Shown here one piece after another: positions 8,976-21,223 of a stretch of DNA of 64,000 nt. Where the stretch lies: positions 558,001-622,000 of the forward strand of contig JAKUDP010000008.1 of assembly GCA_022570795.1 (NCBI GenBank), written 5' to 3'. Origin of the DNA: Sphaerulina vaccinii. Its lineage: Eukaryota > Ascomycota > Dothideomycetes > Mycosphaerellales > Mycosphaerellaceae. Numbering within the stretch: the stretch's first letter is position 1; each line of letters starts with the position of its first letter. A program made the translations under genes and the position numbers. Below the pieces are notes generated by a model. It was not told where the DNA came from, searched no databases, and worked only from the letters and a program-made list of their open reading frames with translations.

Positions 8976-10985
8976 TCACTCCCATCCACCAACGCTATGC
9001 ATTCTGACTCTTGGCGTCATTGGAACAACCTTCCTCACCCGTGGTGCAACATCAAACTTTGTGATTGGGGGCTCAGGTTGTGCGCTCTGCTCCTGTGGCT
9101 GGCTGGGAGGGGTGTCATCTCCCAGAACCGATCTTCCGTACTCTGCAAGGGCTTGACGCTGGTGCTTGTACAAGAGATCCGGACGTCCGACTATCTTGGT
9201 AAGGATTGGTTCATATGCTCGAGAAGGATCATCCGCAGCCGCCACTCTCTTCGCCCATTGTCTGAGGTCTTCTCTAGTGCGCACAATAGTCGCTAGAATA
9301 TGCTTGATGGCATGCATCCGAAGTCCTAGATCGTTGTTCGGGTTCGCGGGATCTTGTATGGACAGCAAATAAGGCTGATATTCGTTCCGTTGACACAGAC
9401 GCCACTGACCAGCTCGGACTAGGTCACCTCTCAGTCGCGCCGACATTATGTAGCGACCAATCTCTGGAGCCGCGTCATGTTTTCTGAACTTCTGACGCGG
9501 AAAGCAGGAGACGCCGTATTTGACTGGGTTGATCACTGTGCTAGGCGTGTAGTGGGCGAGAAAGCGCCGTAGCAAATTGCCTGTCGTCATGCCCGAGGGA
9601 TTTCTTTTTTGGGTTTCAAGAGTACGCGCGCGCAAGATCGGAGGCAAGAGCATCACGAAGCAGCCGTATGAGCCGATGCCTCCATTGTGGACAGGCAGTA
9701 AACCCCTGACCTCGAAAAACGTGCGTACGACGATGAAGAGGTCGGCAAGGTTCCGGATCTCGGAGAGATATTTACGCGTTGCTTCTTCTTGAGGCTTGGA
9801 CGAGTCGGTAGCCACAATCTGGAAGTCGATACCAGAAGGCTTGTGGTGGAAGTTCATGATCGGATGTATGCCTGAGCGAAGTGTGACCATGCCAAAGGAT
9901 TCTGGCTGTGAGCGTAAGGCGTGTAATATGGGCTGCATACGTCGAAGCATGCTCTGCCCGTAGTGATATGCATCAAATCTTGTAGTGGTGGAGTCTTCTG
10001 CCCATATGCGAATGTCGATGTCAGATGTTGACATCGCAAGACCGGTCTTCTCAGAACCGTGGACCTCCAGTCCAGTATCTGCACTCGTCTTCGGTGTCCA
10101 GCATCCATTTATGAAGCGCTTTACTTCTTTCGTGGCTGCCGCCCGGGCAGCAAGCTCCAGTGTCGTTGGCCTCATGAACTCAACGAAGCGTGAAATCTCG
10201 CGACTCAACCAATATCTCGCGAGCTTTTCTCCGCGCAACCCATGGCCCTCCCGCTCCTCTAGCTGCAGATTCCAAGGCGCAGGAGGTAGATTACCCATCT
10301 CAGCAGCAGGCTCACGAGGTAAGATAGCAACAGGCGAATAGTCAAAGACCATCTTCAGCTGCTCTTGCTCCTGAGACGATATTTCCCGCCTGTTCCTCTT
10401 GTCTTCTTGCACTTGCCGACATAGTGTTACCAGATCTCCGATGTTACTCTTCCAGCTCTCTGCATCTGTAAGTCTGTCACCATACTGTTGGGCGTGCCAG
10501 TACTTGGGATCAGACATATCTGCTGTGCCCGTGGAAGCTCGACCTCGCGCTTGTGCTTTGAGATGCCGCAGCAGTATTTCTCGTCGCTGGCGATTACGGA
10601 GGATGGTAGGCGAATCTCCCTTCGTCGCGCTCTCCTCTGCCTGGATGTCGGGAACATGCGCTTCTGCATTCAATCGCTCTCTGCGACGCCTTCGGGCCCG
10701 CGCGATCCTCGATTGACCTTCACCTGGCGTAGCTGCCTCTGATGCCATGCCATTCTCCGATTCTTTCGCGGCAACTCCATGTGTCCTCGTCTCTACATGC
10801 GCTCCCGGCACAGACGACTCATTGACCTTCAGCTCTTCCCATTCTGTTGGCTCCCAAGCCGATGGCACTCGGTTATCATTTTCTCGTCTTGCAAAGCTTC
10901 CAAATGCTGTTCGAAGAGCCAGCGACGCATTGTAGGCATTTATCGCTCGACATTCTGCGCGCCAGAAAGGTCGCTGGCATTGCAT
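8976..10985 (-). CDS. Non-canonical poly(A) polymerase / terminal nucleotidyltransferase-like protein
   Basis: A 669-aa single-exon protein. The N-terminal third (to about residue 240) is charged, Arg/Glu-rich and probably disordered. The nucleotidyltransferase core carries the GS..TGLAMSTSDIDIR signature, two catalytic aspartates in DID and a likely third in GIDFQI. A helical PAP-associated region with GGIGSYGCFVMLL follows, matching the nucleotide-recognition motif of Cid1/Trf4-type enzymes. It should add A or U tails to RNA. The early basic N-terminus with few acidic residues would allow mitochondrial targeting, but this is uncertain. The first ATG (10985) was chosen; a farther upstream frame has no ATG. 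It lies just downstream of TPS2 on the same strand. Confidence 0.8.
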   Translation of the reverse strand: MQCQRPFWRAECRAINAYNASLALRTAFGSFARRENDNRVPSAWEPTEWEELKVNESSVPGAHVETRTHGVAAKESENGMASEAATPGEGQSRIARARRRRRERLNAEAHVPDIQAEESATKGDSPTILRNRQRREILLRHLKAQARGRASTGTADMSDPKYWHAQQYGDRLTDAESWKSNIGDLVTLCRQVQEDKRNRREISSQEQEQLKMVFDYSPVAILPREPAAEMGNLPPAPWNLQLEEREGHGLRGEKLARYWLSREISRFVEFMRPTTLELAARAAATKEVKRFINGCWTPKTSADTGLEVHGSEKTGLAMSTSDIDIRIWAEDSTTTRFDAYHYGQSMLRRMQPILHALRSQPESFGMVTLRSGIHPIMNFHHKPSGIDFQIVATDSSKPQEEATRKYLSEIRNLADLFIVVRTFFEVRGLLPVHNGGIGSYGCFVMLLPPILRARTLETQKRNPSGMTTGNLLRRFLAHYTPSTVINPVKYGVSCFPRQKFRKHDAAPEIGRYIMSARLRGDLVRAGQWRLCQRNEYQPYLLSIQDPANPNNDLGLRMHAIKHILATIVRTREDLRQWAKRVAAADDPSRAYEPILTKIVGRPDLLYKHQRQALAEYGRSVLGDDTPPSQPQEQSAQPEPPITKFDVAPRVRKVVPMTPRVRMHSVGGWE

Positions 10986-11311
10986 GAAGATGTGGTGATA
11001 CTTCAAATGAAAGAGAGTTCAGAGGACGCAGGTAGCTGATATGAAAGCTCGGGTGGAGCACTTGGCAAATCGAGATTCTCTCTGGACACAGATCTAAAGG
11101 ACATCTCACTCTGTTCGGAGATGCAACAGCATGGTGATCGTCTGTTCACGGAGGATTTAGGATGTCGTAGGCTTTCATACCTCATGTCTATCTATACGAT
11201 TACGCGCCGATTCGCGTTTTGAGCGCCGCCTTCATGCTGTATGCCGTGTATCTCCATCCATTGCTATGCATATCATTGGAGCCTCTTTTCGTCCTCAGTG
11301 CCTTAGTGGCT
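10986..11311. other. Short intergenic region between two minus-strand genes
   Basis: Contains the 3' flank of TPS2 and the promoter/leader of the polymerase-like gene. No motif stands out. Confidence 0.4.
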
Positions 11312-14289
11312 CTATAAAATAGGTCTTGACTCCGGGATAGTTCCATCAACAGCCGCCACAGCCCCCACGTTGCCAGCGTCAGCGCTACCATTCAGCAGCG
11401 CAATGCAGGAGATAACGTCGGAGGGCTCAAGCAGATGCCACGAAGCCAGCGTCTGCTTGGTCTTCGCACCGACGGTGACAGCAAAGCGATGATCCTCGGG
11501 CAATCTGGACTGTCGAAGTGTGCGGAACATGTCTGTGATAACATGGTCAGTAACGGATCAGTCATCCCCGTTTCCTCTGATGGAGTGATCTTACCTTCGT
11601 CTGTGAAGTCATCGCCAGCGCACAGCACGAAATCAGGTGCCTCGTGGGCCGCTTCGCCATACTCCCTCACCAATCGCTTGGCAATCTCGCCCTTGTTGAC
11701 GAAACGTGGTCGCACTTCCAGGTTGGCCTTGCCAGTCATGACCTCAACTTCCCACTTCTTCGCCACAGTGTTCTGAAGATGCTTCTGACACTCGCGAGCC
11801 ATAAATGCTCCATACTCCGGATCAGCACGTCGGTAATGCCAGGTCAAAGCGATCTTCTTGCGTTCGATAAAGCTGCCTTGCGTCCGCTCAGAGTAGTGAT
11901 TGAAGACGCGCATCACTTCACTTTGCCACGACATGTCCAATGTCTCTGTTAAATTCTCCCAATCCCTCGTGTTTGGAGGTCGCATGAAAGATCCGTGCTC
12001 AGCCGAGAGGCCAAGCTCTGATATATGTCCCATCCACTCGTCGAGGAATGCTTGATCGCGTCCACTGATGATCCAGACTTGGTTCAGTGGATCAGAAGCA
12101 AGCGTCTTCAGTGATCGAATGACTCTATCGGACGGAATCGCGGCATTCGGGTCGCGGACGATAGGGGTGAGTGTGCCATCGTAATCGAACATGAACAAGC
12201 GGCGCTTCGAGTCACGATACTGCTGCAGCAGTTTCGCACGGTCCAACGCAGGCGTGGCAAAGGATTGGTCGTAGGACGCTAGGTTAGTGAGGAGGCGTTT
12301 GATGTAGCTCGTGGTCCAGTTCTGCACGGTGTTTTGCGTGACATGCTGATAGAGCAATTGGTGCTGTTGCTTCTTCTCAGCCTCGCCCATCTGAAGTGCG
12401 GCATATATCTCATCTGCTGTACCGCCAAGGTCCCAGGGGTTGATGTGAATAGCATCAGCGAGGCTGCCGGCAGTACCAGAAAACTCAGAAATGATCAATG
12501 GGCCGTGATTGTCGCGCTGGCAGGCAACATATTCGAGAGCAGTGGTGTTCATGCCATCTCGAACACTTGTGATCAGGCCGAGATCTGCAATGCGGAGAAG
12601 TGCAAAGTACTCTTCTTCGGACAGGTATTGCGGATAGTGCTGGACCGGAGTGAAGCTCAAAGAGCCGTACGTGCCATTGATCCTGGCAACAAGCTCCGAG
12701 ATCTTATTTGCAGTCTTGTCACCCTTGTCGTCACGATCCTCAATACTAGTGGGGCTCGTAACCTGGATGAGGACGACCTTATCGTGCATGTCCGGATGTC
12801 GCTCAAGGAAGATCTCAAAAGCCTGGAGCTTCTGAGCCACACCTCGGACAGTATCTAAACGGTCACGGCCAACGATGATCTGCTTGCCTTGGTACTGTTC
12901 GCGAAGAGATTGCATTTTGAGGTCCACGTCAGGAGCCTCGAATGCGGCTTTGATAGTTGCCTCTGCATTGATGCCGATCGGAAACACATCCACCGGGACA
13001 TGGGCTCCATATGCGTCGACACCAGCGGAAGAAGAATCGAAACCAAGAATGCGAGTACAGCATGAAGAAAAGTGGCGCGCATAGCTGTATGCCTGGAAAC
13101 CAATCATGTTCGAGCCGAGAACTCCCTCCAGGATCTCTTTGCGGCGCGTCAAACACCTGTAGTACTCGCTACTCGGGAACGGTACATGCAAGAAGAAGCC
13201 AATGTAGACATTTGGCAAGCGTTGCCTAAGTAAGCTGGGCAGAAGCAGGAGATGGTAGTCATGAATCAAAATGATGTCGCCGGGCGTGTATACGTTGATG
13301 ATGGCATCGGCGAACGCCTTGTTCAGCAAGTAGTAGTCAGCCCAGGTCTTGCGGAGCCCTCGACCATCACTCGGTTCGTTTTGCTTGTAGTGGAACAGTG
13401 TAAATAGTTCATGCTCTGCATAACGCCTCCAGCGCGATTGGTTGCGGAAGGTTGCGACTTCGTTGTTGTCGATATCGTCCCAGAGCCAGACAGGGCACAC
13501 GTGGCCACCGGCTGCCATCTCGAGCTTCTTCTCGAGTTTGCGTCTATCTGCCAGCGGCACGTGGAGTTCTGATACTTCCGTAGGCTGAGGTGGCTTCTCG
13601 CCTCTGTTGACCGGGATGGGTGCGGACTGCTTGTTGAGTGGTATGGAGTCCATCGAGGTAATACCGTTCGTCCCGGCGGAAAAGTCGTCGTCTTTGCGGC
13701 GGACCACACGATCAATTTCTCCAGTCCAGCCGACCAAAGTGTGCTTCCATGGGGACTCCTCAGATGCGAGCCACGAAAAGGAGTCAAAAAGGGCGGATGT
13801 TCCTCTTCGCGGATTGAGTTCCTGCGCTTCTATCAGTCATGATCCTCTTCAAAGCTCAACAGTGCTACCCACCCATTCTCCTGAGGTAGTATAGCCAACC
13901 TTGTACGGCACAGCAAAGGTTGCGCTAATGATGTTGCCACTCAGTCCAAGTCCAGCGTGGGCTGTGCGTGGGTCGATGCTGTCAAAATCCGGCTTTGATC
14001 CTGTAAGACTCAGACGACGTAAGATGTCCTCTCCGTTCTTGGCTCCATTGACGGCTTCTTGGGCAGAGCTAGGTGCGTTGGCTGAACCGGCTCGATCTGA
14101 GAAGTACTCCTGTTGCCCACTAGCACCTACAGCCTCGAGGACGTGCTTCGGCGCATTGTTAGAGCCTGTGCCTGGACGTGCATAGGACTCTTCCGAAGGC
14201 GTGACCGGAATGCTAATGTTTTCCTCGCGGAGATGACCTGGAAGACTGGTATCCTGCCTTGCGGCGGACGGCCGACTGCTGCTCGACAT
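11312..14289 (-). CDS. TPS2: Trehalose-6-phosphate phosphatase (TPS2-type)
   Basis: Dephosphorylates trehalose-6-phosphate in the last step of trehalose synthesis, within the cytosolic trehalose synthase complex; important for stress and heat tolerance. Exons are 13873-14289, 11595-13821 and 11312-11532 (introns 51 and 62 nt), giving 954 aa. Order: a low-complexity N-terminus (~105 aa), a GT20 trehalose-phosphate-synthase-like domain (NIISATF.. through HDYHLLLLPSLLR and RDGMNTTALEYVACQ), then the HAD-type phosphatase with catalytic DYDGTLTPI, WIISGRD and CAGDDFTDEDMF. The last motif is assembled across the final splice junction, which supports that intron. The start at MSSSSRP follows an in-frame stretch typical of fungal orthologues. 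Confidence 0.95.
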
Positions 14290-15496
14290 CTGACACCCTC
14301 GATGGGCGAGAGTCCGCTCAAAGTACTCTCACTACTAACAAGAAGTCAGTAACACTGTTGAATTGCGAGCAGCACAGATTGGCAGCGATCGGCGCCCGAA
14401 ACTAGGCATCGCACGACAATGGCAAGCTCAAGTATCGAGATATTCCTTGCAGACGAAGCATGTGCAATGCTGTTATGGAGAAGTGCCAAACTCACAATTC
14501 CTGGCTGCCGCCTTCAGAGCACGCTGGTGAAGTTGAAGTCGAGATTCTTCTGGAAATGGCGATTGGCTATCGTGGGCTGAGAGATTATGCGCCGCACTGA
14601 GCCGTTACACAGGTGAATCCCAGGATATGTCGAAGAGAAAACGAAGGTCGGGTGTAAGCGAGAAAAGAAGCATTCATCAGGTCGTGCAACAAAAAGTCGC
14701 TTGGCTTGTCGCCTGTTTCTCGTTGTTGTAAAGGAAGTTCACACGTCAGAGTTCAGCAGGAGCGAAGGTTGGCCTGCATCGGTCCGATCCATCAAGCGAC
14801 GGAGCTCCAAAGTGGCCATGCGCCAAAAGTCACATCGCCTGATTATTGGAGAGACATAACAAGGGAAGAATACTCTCTCTCTATCGTGTTATGTGGAATA
14901 TGATTGTTGCTCGCTATGGGCACGATATCGAGCCAGTATAAAGTCTCACTGGAAGGGGCGTCCTCAGCGGCCTGCTGCCAATACCCAATTACTCCCATTT
15001 GACTCCTTTCACGACACTTCGAGATGCTCTTGTGCGCTCCCTCGACCACGACTCATCGCTGCTGTTCCAATCCACATCTGTAGCGTACACGAGGCTATTC
15101 GTACGGTCGCTGTCCGCCAACGTCGCCATAGAGCGTGCCCACTGCATCGATTCATATGTGAGCGGTTCCAGACACTTGAAGCCTCATGCGTGATCCACCA
15201 GAGATCCAGCTCACGTCCGTCGCGAGAGCCGTGGTTGAGCCCGTTGACCGCCTGACTGCTGGGTCGAATCCACCTGATGACGCTGGCGATTTCTAGTTTC
15301 ATGTCACAAGCCTGAATGAGCAAATGGAGGTGACAGCGAATGCTCCTGCCCCTCACATTCACTAGTTTGCTTTGCCAAGAACGACATCTGGAGGGGTGGG
15401 GTGTTTGATTTTCGTCGGGAGCTGGAAACATCAACAAGGTCACTCTTTTGACACTCACAAATCTCACCCAAGTCACCTTAACAGACCATCTTCACC
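14290..15496. other. Divergent promoter region (1.2 kb)
   Basis: Lies between TPS2 (-) and the PA2G4-like gene (+). It contains GGGGC/CCCCT-type elements (14953-14960, 15350-15354) compatible with stress response elements for TPS2, but such short motifs are weak evidence. No gene is seen. Confidence 0.35.
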
Positions 15497-16993
15497 ATGG
15501 CGGAAGCAGCTACTGGTGAGTGGCCTATGGAGGCAGAGACACACAATTCCTGCGCCAATGACTGACTTGTGGTGCAGACTATTCGCTCAACAACCCCGAC
15601 ACGTGAGGACCTGCCTCGAAAGATTCATCCCATCGAATAGCACTGACAGAAGTGCAGTCTCACCAAGTACAAGACTGCCGCTCAAATCGGACAGAAAGTA
15701 CTCGAGGCTGTTTCAGGTCAGTCTGACAACCACTATACCAAGTCCACGCATTGACACAGTTCAGGATGGATCACCGAGGGAGCAAAGATCGTGGAGCTGT
15801 GCCAGCGTGGTGACAAGCTCCTGGAAGAAGAAGTTGCAAAGGTCTACAAGGGCAAAAAGATCGCAAAGGGCATTTCACACCCAGTAACGATCTCTCCAAG
15901 CAGCTATGTCACGCCATACACTCCACTTGTCTCAGACGCCGAAGAGGCCGAAACAACACTACAGGCTGGCGAGGCGGTCAAGATCCAGCTTGGTGCACAA
16001 ATCGATGGCTTCGGCGCGATCGTCTGCGATACAGTCTTCGCGCGTGCTAAGGGCGACTCCGAGAAGACTTTGTCGGGACGACAGGCAGATCTTGCCCTCG
16101 CGACACACTACGCCAACGAGCTCCTCCTCCGCTTAGTGGCACCTCCAGGACTGATTGCGTCTGGTACTGAAGAAGAGCAGAAGAAGGCACAATCGCAAAA
16201 GCCATACAGCCAGGCGAAGATCACACAACTGCTTGAGAAGGTGGTCAAGAGCTACGACTGCAACTTGGTCGAGAACACAACTTGCTGGCTCTTTGATCGC
16301 AACGAGATTGAGGGCTCGAAAAAGATCATTCTGGGTCCAGGAGAGGGAGTCAAGGGTGAAGGTCTCGCTGAAGTCGGAGAAGTTTGGGGTCTCGAGATTG
16401 GCGTCAGCACCGGCACTGGCAAGGTCAAGACACTGCCAAAGAGGACAACCCTGCATCGCAGAACGAAGACCACGTACGGACTGAAGCGCCCAAGTTCAAG
16501 AGCGACACTTTCCGAGATTCAGAAGAGATTCGGCACTTTCCCCTTCAGCTTGCGACAGCTCGAAAGCGAGAAGGACGGCAAGGTCGGCGTAATCGAGTGC
16601 GTTCGTGGCGGCGTTGTGCGAGCATATGAGGTTGTCGGCTCAACAGACGGCGAGCCAGTCAGCCGTCTGTTTGAGACTATTGGTAAGTGATGTGTTGCTG
16701 ATACAATGTCAGGATATCCTATCGTCGTATATGCTAATGAAGCCACAGCCATCACCAAGAACGGAGTACAAAAGCTTTCGGCACCACCAACGCCAGATCT
16801 CTCACAATGGAAGTCTGACAAGAAGATCACTGATGAGGAGATCCTCAAGATCCTGGAGCTACCTCTGAACAAGAACAGCACCAAAGCCAAGAAGCCAAAG
16901 TCAAAGAAGAAGAAGGCTAAGAAGGCCGCACCAAAGGCTACTGAAGAAGTAGAGGAGGAGTCCGAGGAGGAGGACAGCGACGACGACGAGTAG
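15497..16993 (+). CDS. PA2G4/EBP1-like protein (peptidase M24 fold, curved DNA-binding family)
   Basis: Homologue of mammalian PA2G4/EBP1 and fission yeast Cdb4, which have a methionine-aminopeptidase fold without activity and act in ribosome biogenesis and nucleic-acid binding. Five exons: 15497-15515, 15578-15602, 15658-15716, 15765-16682 and 16749-16993, giving 421 aa. Very small 5' exons are typical of this gene. Recognisable segments are the N-terminal YSLNNPDTLTKYKTAAQI, GWITEGAKIVELCQRGD, GISHPVTISPSSYVTPYTPL and DGFGAIVCDTVF. The tail is basic (KKPKSKKKKAKKAAPK) then acidic (EEVEEESEEEDSDDDE), as expected for a nucleolar/ribosomal factor. All junctions keep frame. Confidence 0.93.
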
Positions 16994-17647
16994 ATGTTTC
17001 TCCGAGTCCGAATCACTGCATCTGTTCCCCGGATATGGTTGATACCATACTGCTCGCAATCTCGCCCAAAGTGGCGAGTTCTTTGCAGTGGCCAATGCGG
17101 AGTCTTCAGGCCACGAAACAGCTCTTGCTGTAAGACGTGGAGTCAGCCATGCCAGCGTACTCAGAAATCGATCGCAAAAGCACGTATCTAGCTCAGATAG
17201 AGATGTCATCTGCCTATTCTCGGCAAGGTACGATACTCGCAGAAATGGTGTTGACCTCATGTCTCTCACACCAACATCTCGCAGTTCTTGCCAGATCAGA
17301 CACTTCACTCACTCACATACATCGCCTATGCTACTGGAAACTATCAGGTAAGAGCTGATATGATTAGTATACAGCGCTCGTGTTCTGTGTTCCAGTCCAG
17401 AGAATCGTGATTTCAAGTTGGCCCGTGCAGAGGGTGTCATCCAAGGAGAAGACCTCGAACCCGAATTCACGCTTCTATCGCGCTTCTACGTATCGCGTAG
17501 TTGTGCTCTGCAACATATCGCCCACGCCTGCACAGGCCAGCATCGTCCTGGGTAATATATATAACACGTATGCATTGTTATGGCTAGTGCTAACATGTTC
17601 CACAGAGACGACTGCGCTCCCATCTCGCCGCGCCATTCCGACAAACA
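16994..17647. other. Intergenic, promoter of the PHD-protein gene
   Basis: 3' flank of the PA2G4-like gene and upstream region of the next gene. A TATATATAAC stretch at about 17553-17563 could serve as a TATA element for the 17648 start. No gene recognised. Confidence 0.4.
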
Positions 17648-20600
17648 ATGCCTGGCACCACCACGACTCATCCCCAGTTTGAGCCCAAGATACCAGCACA
17701 GCGTAGCAGCGGGAGTGCCAGCAAGGTTGCGCCCAAGGACAAGGCGAAAGAGAAGACCTTTATGGACAAATGGGTAGAGCCTCCCGTGGCGACCAAGGCG
17801 TCGTTCGAAGATCATGGCGCGCCTGCCTACGGCGTGTTGGAGCACATGCAGCCACTTGGAGAGCCGCCGAGTGCGAAGGTCAAGCAGCGAGTGAAAGGAG
17901 ATGGGTCGCGCAAGTCAGTGCTGGGGCGTAGCTCTGCCGCCGTGGGTGGAGAGGTCCTGAGCACTCCTGAAGGCACTCCTGCGCCAGGGGCGATGACACC
18001 ACTACCTACCGAGCCAGCACTCACGCAGCCTATCGTGATAGATGATGAGAAGGACGACGACTACGCTCCTACGAAGAATGGCAAGAAGAAGGATCGGTCT
18101 GCGCGCCCACGAGCTGCGAAACGGAAAAGTGAGCCTTCAGAATCTGCACCACCGGCTCCTGCACCTCCTTCTGCAGGTGCATCGAAGAAGAAAGCCGCGG
18201 GACATAAACGCAATCCACAATATGAGTACGATGGCGACAAGCTCAAGCGTGTTGTTGATGCCGCAAAGCAGCGTGCTATAGATGTAGGCAAGCCTGATCT
18301 TGCCGATGCCGTCAACGAAATCTACGTGCAAAGTCTCGAGGACAAGAGACTTCGCTCCCTACTGGAGGCAATCTTGACTCAGAACGCTACAGGAGAGCAG
18401 AGTGGGGAGTTCCAAGAATACGTGAAAGCCGCGAAAAGGAAACTGAAAGATGCCAAGCACAAGGCACGGCAACATTCGGGCTCAAATGGAACTCGTGAAG
18501 TTCCACAATTGACACATTCACCGGAGAAGAAGCTCACCTTGCAACCTGCTCCAGCTTCGGTAGCCCCAGAAGGTGCTAATGCGATCCCATCAACAGAACG
18601 ACTCGAACCTGCAAGACCCAAGATCTCACTCAAGGTCAAGTCGCCATCTAAAGACCCCAATCGACCACGCTCTGGTCACCACAAGATGTCACTCTCACCA
18701 AGGAAGCGTTCCGGCAGCGCAGGTAGCGACTCGTCGCTTACATCGCTTACTTCGAATGAGGATGACGGCGAGGAATCTGATACGCCACCACCACCGCCGA
18801 GCAGCAGCTTTGCTGGTCCATCTGTCAGGATCAATGGTATGCAAGGTCGGGATCATGCTGCAGAACGAGGCACGTTGGCAGTTCCTGGGCCTTCCAACAA
18901 ACGGTCCTCAGCAGATGCAGAACTGGCAGATGAGCGAGATCGTACTTTGGCCGCTAAGAAGCAGAAGCTCACTGAAGGTCTGGCGCGAGAGTATGACTAT
19001 CAAGAAAGCAGTGTTCGCCCACCAATACATCAGCCACGATCACGAGTCCAGCGGGTAAGAGATGGCGCTCTTGCACCACCTTCGATGAAGCTGGATCCAC
19101 ATGGCAATCGAGCGAACAGTGTGCGAGGAAGTCGTGCTGTGTCTATGGATCTTGACTCACCACTATCGGACCTCTCGCCAGCGAATTCGAGACAGAATAC
19201 GCCCAAGCTCGGCAGGCCACTGCCCAGGCCAGCTGGAAAGAAGGCGAAGACCAAGCAATCGTAAGTTACTCCTTTCCCAGCAAATAAGCACCAGTAACAT
19301 AGTGCAACTATTGCACTTCCGTGCAAGACCACTCCCAGGCCACAAGCCACGTGTCTGGTTGTTGGGCTGCTTTCATCAGTGCTTCTTTGAGCCCTCGATT
19401 CTGACTGTGCGGGGCCTTGGAGGAGCACCGGAAGCTCCACGACTCATCAAAATCATGAAAAGCGAAGACTGACAATATATTTTCTATCAGGCCAGAAAAG
19501 CGACATTTGGCAGCCAACAGTGGCATGTCTGGCGTTGGTGGCGCAGGAAGAGACAGCCCAATCGGAAATGATGACAATGAAACGGTAAGACAACGCGCAA
19601 GGCATCGCGCTAAGCCCTCGTCCCTCGCTTCGACTCAACCTTCTCCTGCACCATCACCAGTACACTCCATGCATTTACCTGCACGTCACCTTTCATCGCT
19701 CTCTTTGCATTCTATGCTTCCTGCATACGAAAAGTCGTACAACAAGAAGCATACTCTGACAATTGACTTGCAGCGCTCTGAGAACAACGATTTCTGCTCA
19801 GCTTGTCGCGGTGCAGGCTATCTGCTCTGCTGCGATGGCTGTGACAGATCATTCCACTTCGAATGTCTGGACCCTCCGATAAGTGACGAAGCGAAAGAAC
19901 TCAACGAGCCGTGGTACTGTTATATCTGCGTGGCGAAGAAACCGCTCGCCGCCGAGTCCCCAGAGAAGAAAGAGCCAATTGGTCTGTTCGGGCCACTGCT
20001 CACGAAGTTGAAGAAAGCCAACCCGAAGAACTTCGAACTGCCAGACGACATCAGGAACTACTATGAAGGCACAGGCACCGATAGGAATGGCTCCTTTATG
20101 GACGCCGTTAGTGGCAAGCCCACGAGGTAAGTCGAGTGTTGCAGAGTCCTCGACCGAATGCTGACATCACCTTCTCAGAAATCGGCCAGGCTACACAGAT
20201 GATCAGCCTGACTATTACAAGCTACGTGATAGTAAAGGCCTAGTGCTATGCTATGCATGTGGGCATTCATCGCAACACATCGGTGGCATGAAGCGCGCCA
20301 TCGTCACTTGCGACCACTGCAATCATCACTGGCATCTGGACTGTCTGGATCCACCACTGGCGAATCCTCCTGCACTCAATAAAGACGGCAAGAAGGTTCA
20401 CGACTGGATGTGTCCACTGCATATGGATCAAGATATGCGTCAAGTTGATGTCTCATCACTGAATCAACAGAAGCGCCGCAGAATCCATATTCGGAAGCCG
20501 AAAAATCCGGTCGTGGCCATCACGTCACTTACTCGCGGCCACCGCAATAACGGTCTCATTGATGTGTACGATGATGATTCTGAGGCATCCGACTCTGAGT

Positions 20601-21223
20601 TTTACGAGCACGAAGAGAATGTCGGCAATGAAGATGAAGGCAAGATATACAAGCTTCCCACCACTGGCATCAAACTTGACTTCATCGACAAGGTTAAAGA
20701 GTATGTCTGCTGAGCCATCATGAATAATAGCATAGATGCTAACATGCACACAGTACACGCATCCAGCAGCTTCGCGACGAGCGCGCACGGAGGCTATTGC
20801 AAACGCAAGTCGCCACTACGCAGCCAAGCGCTCTTGAGCAAGCCAACTTTGCGAAACGCCCATTCAATGAGAAACAGCTCGCTCTGAACCTCGCACAATT
20901 TGCAAGTGACTGCCAGGATCTCGACTTGGGCTACGACCGCGTGGAGAACTTGGTCGGCGCTTTGATCGTAAGTCTTTGCTGCCCCTTACTGCATGACGTC
21001 AGTAGTGTACTGATCTCATCGTCTATAGGCCGAAGCTCCATCTGTGGTTGTGGATGAGATGATGGCTGCGGAGGACGCCGAGAAGACCAAGACTGCATCT
21101 TCGGCTGTGCCACCGTCACCGCCTGCGAGCGAACAGACTGCAGAACTCAGCCCAGAGCAACGGAAAGAGCTCCAGTTATTGCAAGAACTGATCCGGAGGA
21201 AGCTGGATAGTAGTAAGACCTGA
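17648..21223 (+). CDS. Double PHD-finger chromatin protein, Rco1-like (Rpd3S-type complex)
   Basis: A 1059-aa nuclear protein from exons 17648-19260, 19491-20126, 20179-20700, 20754-20967 and 21029-21223. About 540 N-terminal residues are disordered, Ser/Pro/Lys-rich, with an early KEKTFMDKWVEPP motif. PHD1 (about 638-690) has all ligands: CSACRGAGYLLCCDGCDRSFHFECLDPP..WYCYIC. PHD2 (about 772-832) has CYACG..CDHCNHHWHLDCLDPP..WMCPLH with an inserted loop. Two PHD fingers in this spacing are characteristic of Rco1, the subunit that lets the Rpd3S histone deacetylase read nucleosomes over transcribed genes. The C-terminus is helical and acidic. The first intron (230 nt) is much longer than the others and rich in inverted repeats. 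Confidence 0.85.

Noticed and set aside
12334..12858. A 174-codon plus-strand frame inside TPS2
   Set aside because: Lies fully antisense to conserved TPS2 coding sequence, with no motif and no splice context.
15255..15275. GGTCGAATCC, resembling a tRNA T-arm (B box)
   Set aside because: No matching A box, anticodon stem or acceptor stem could be drawn around it; the same holds for similar short matches at 46640 and 57563.
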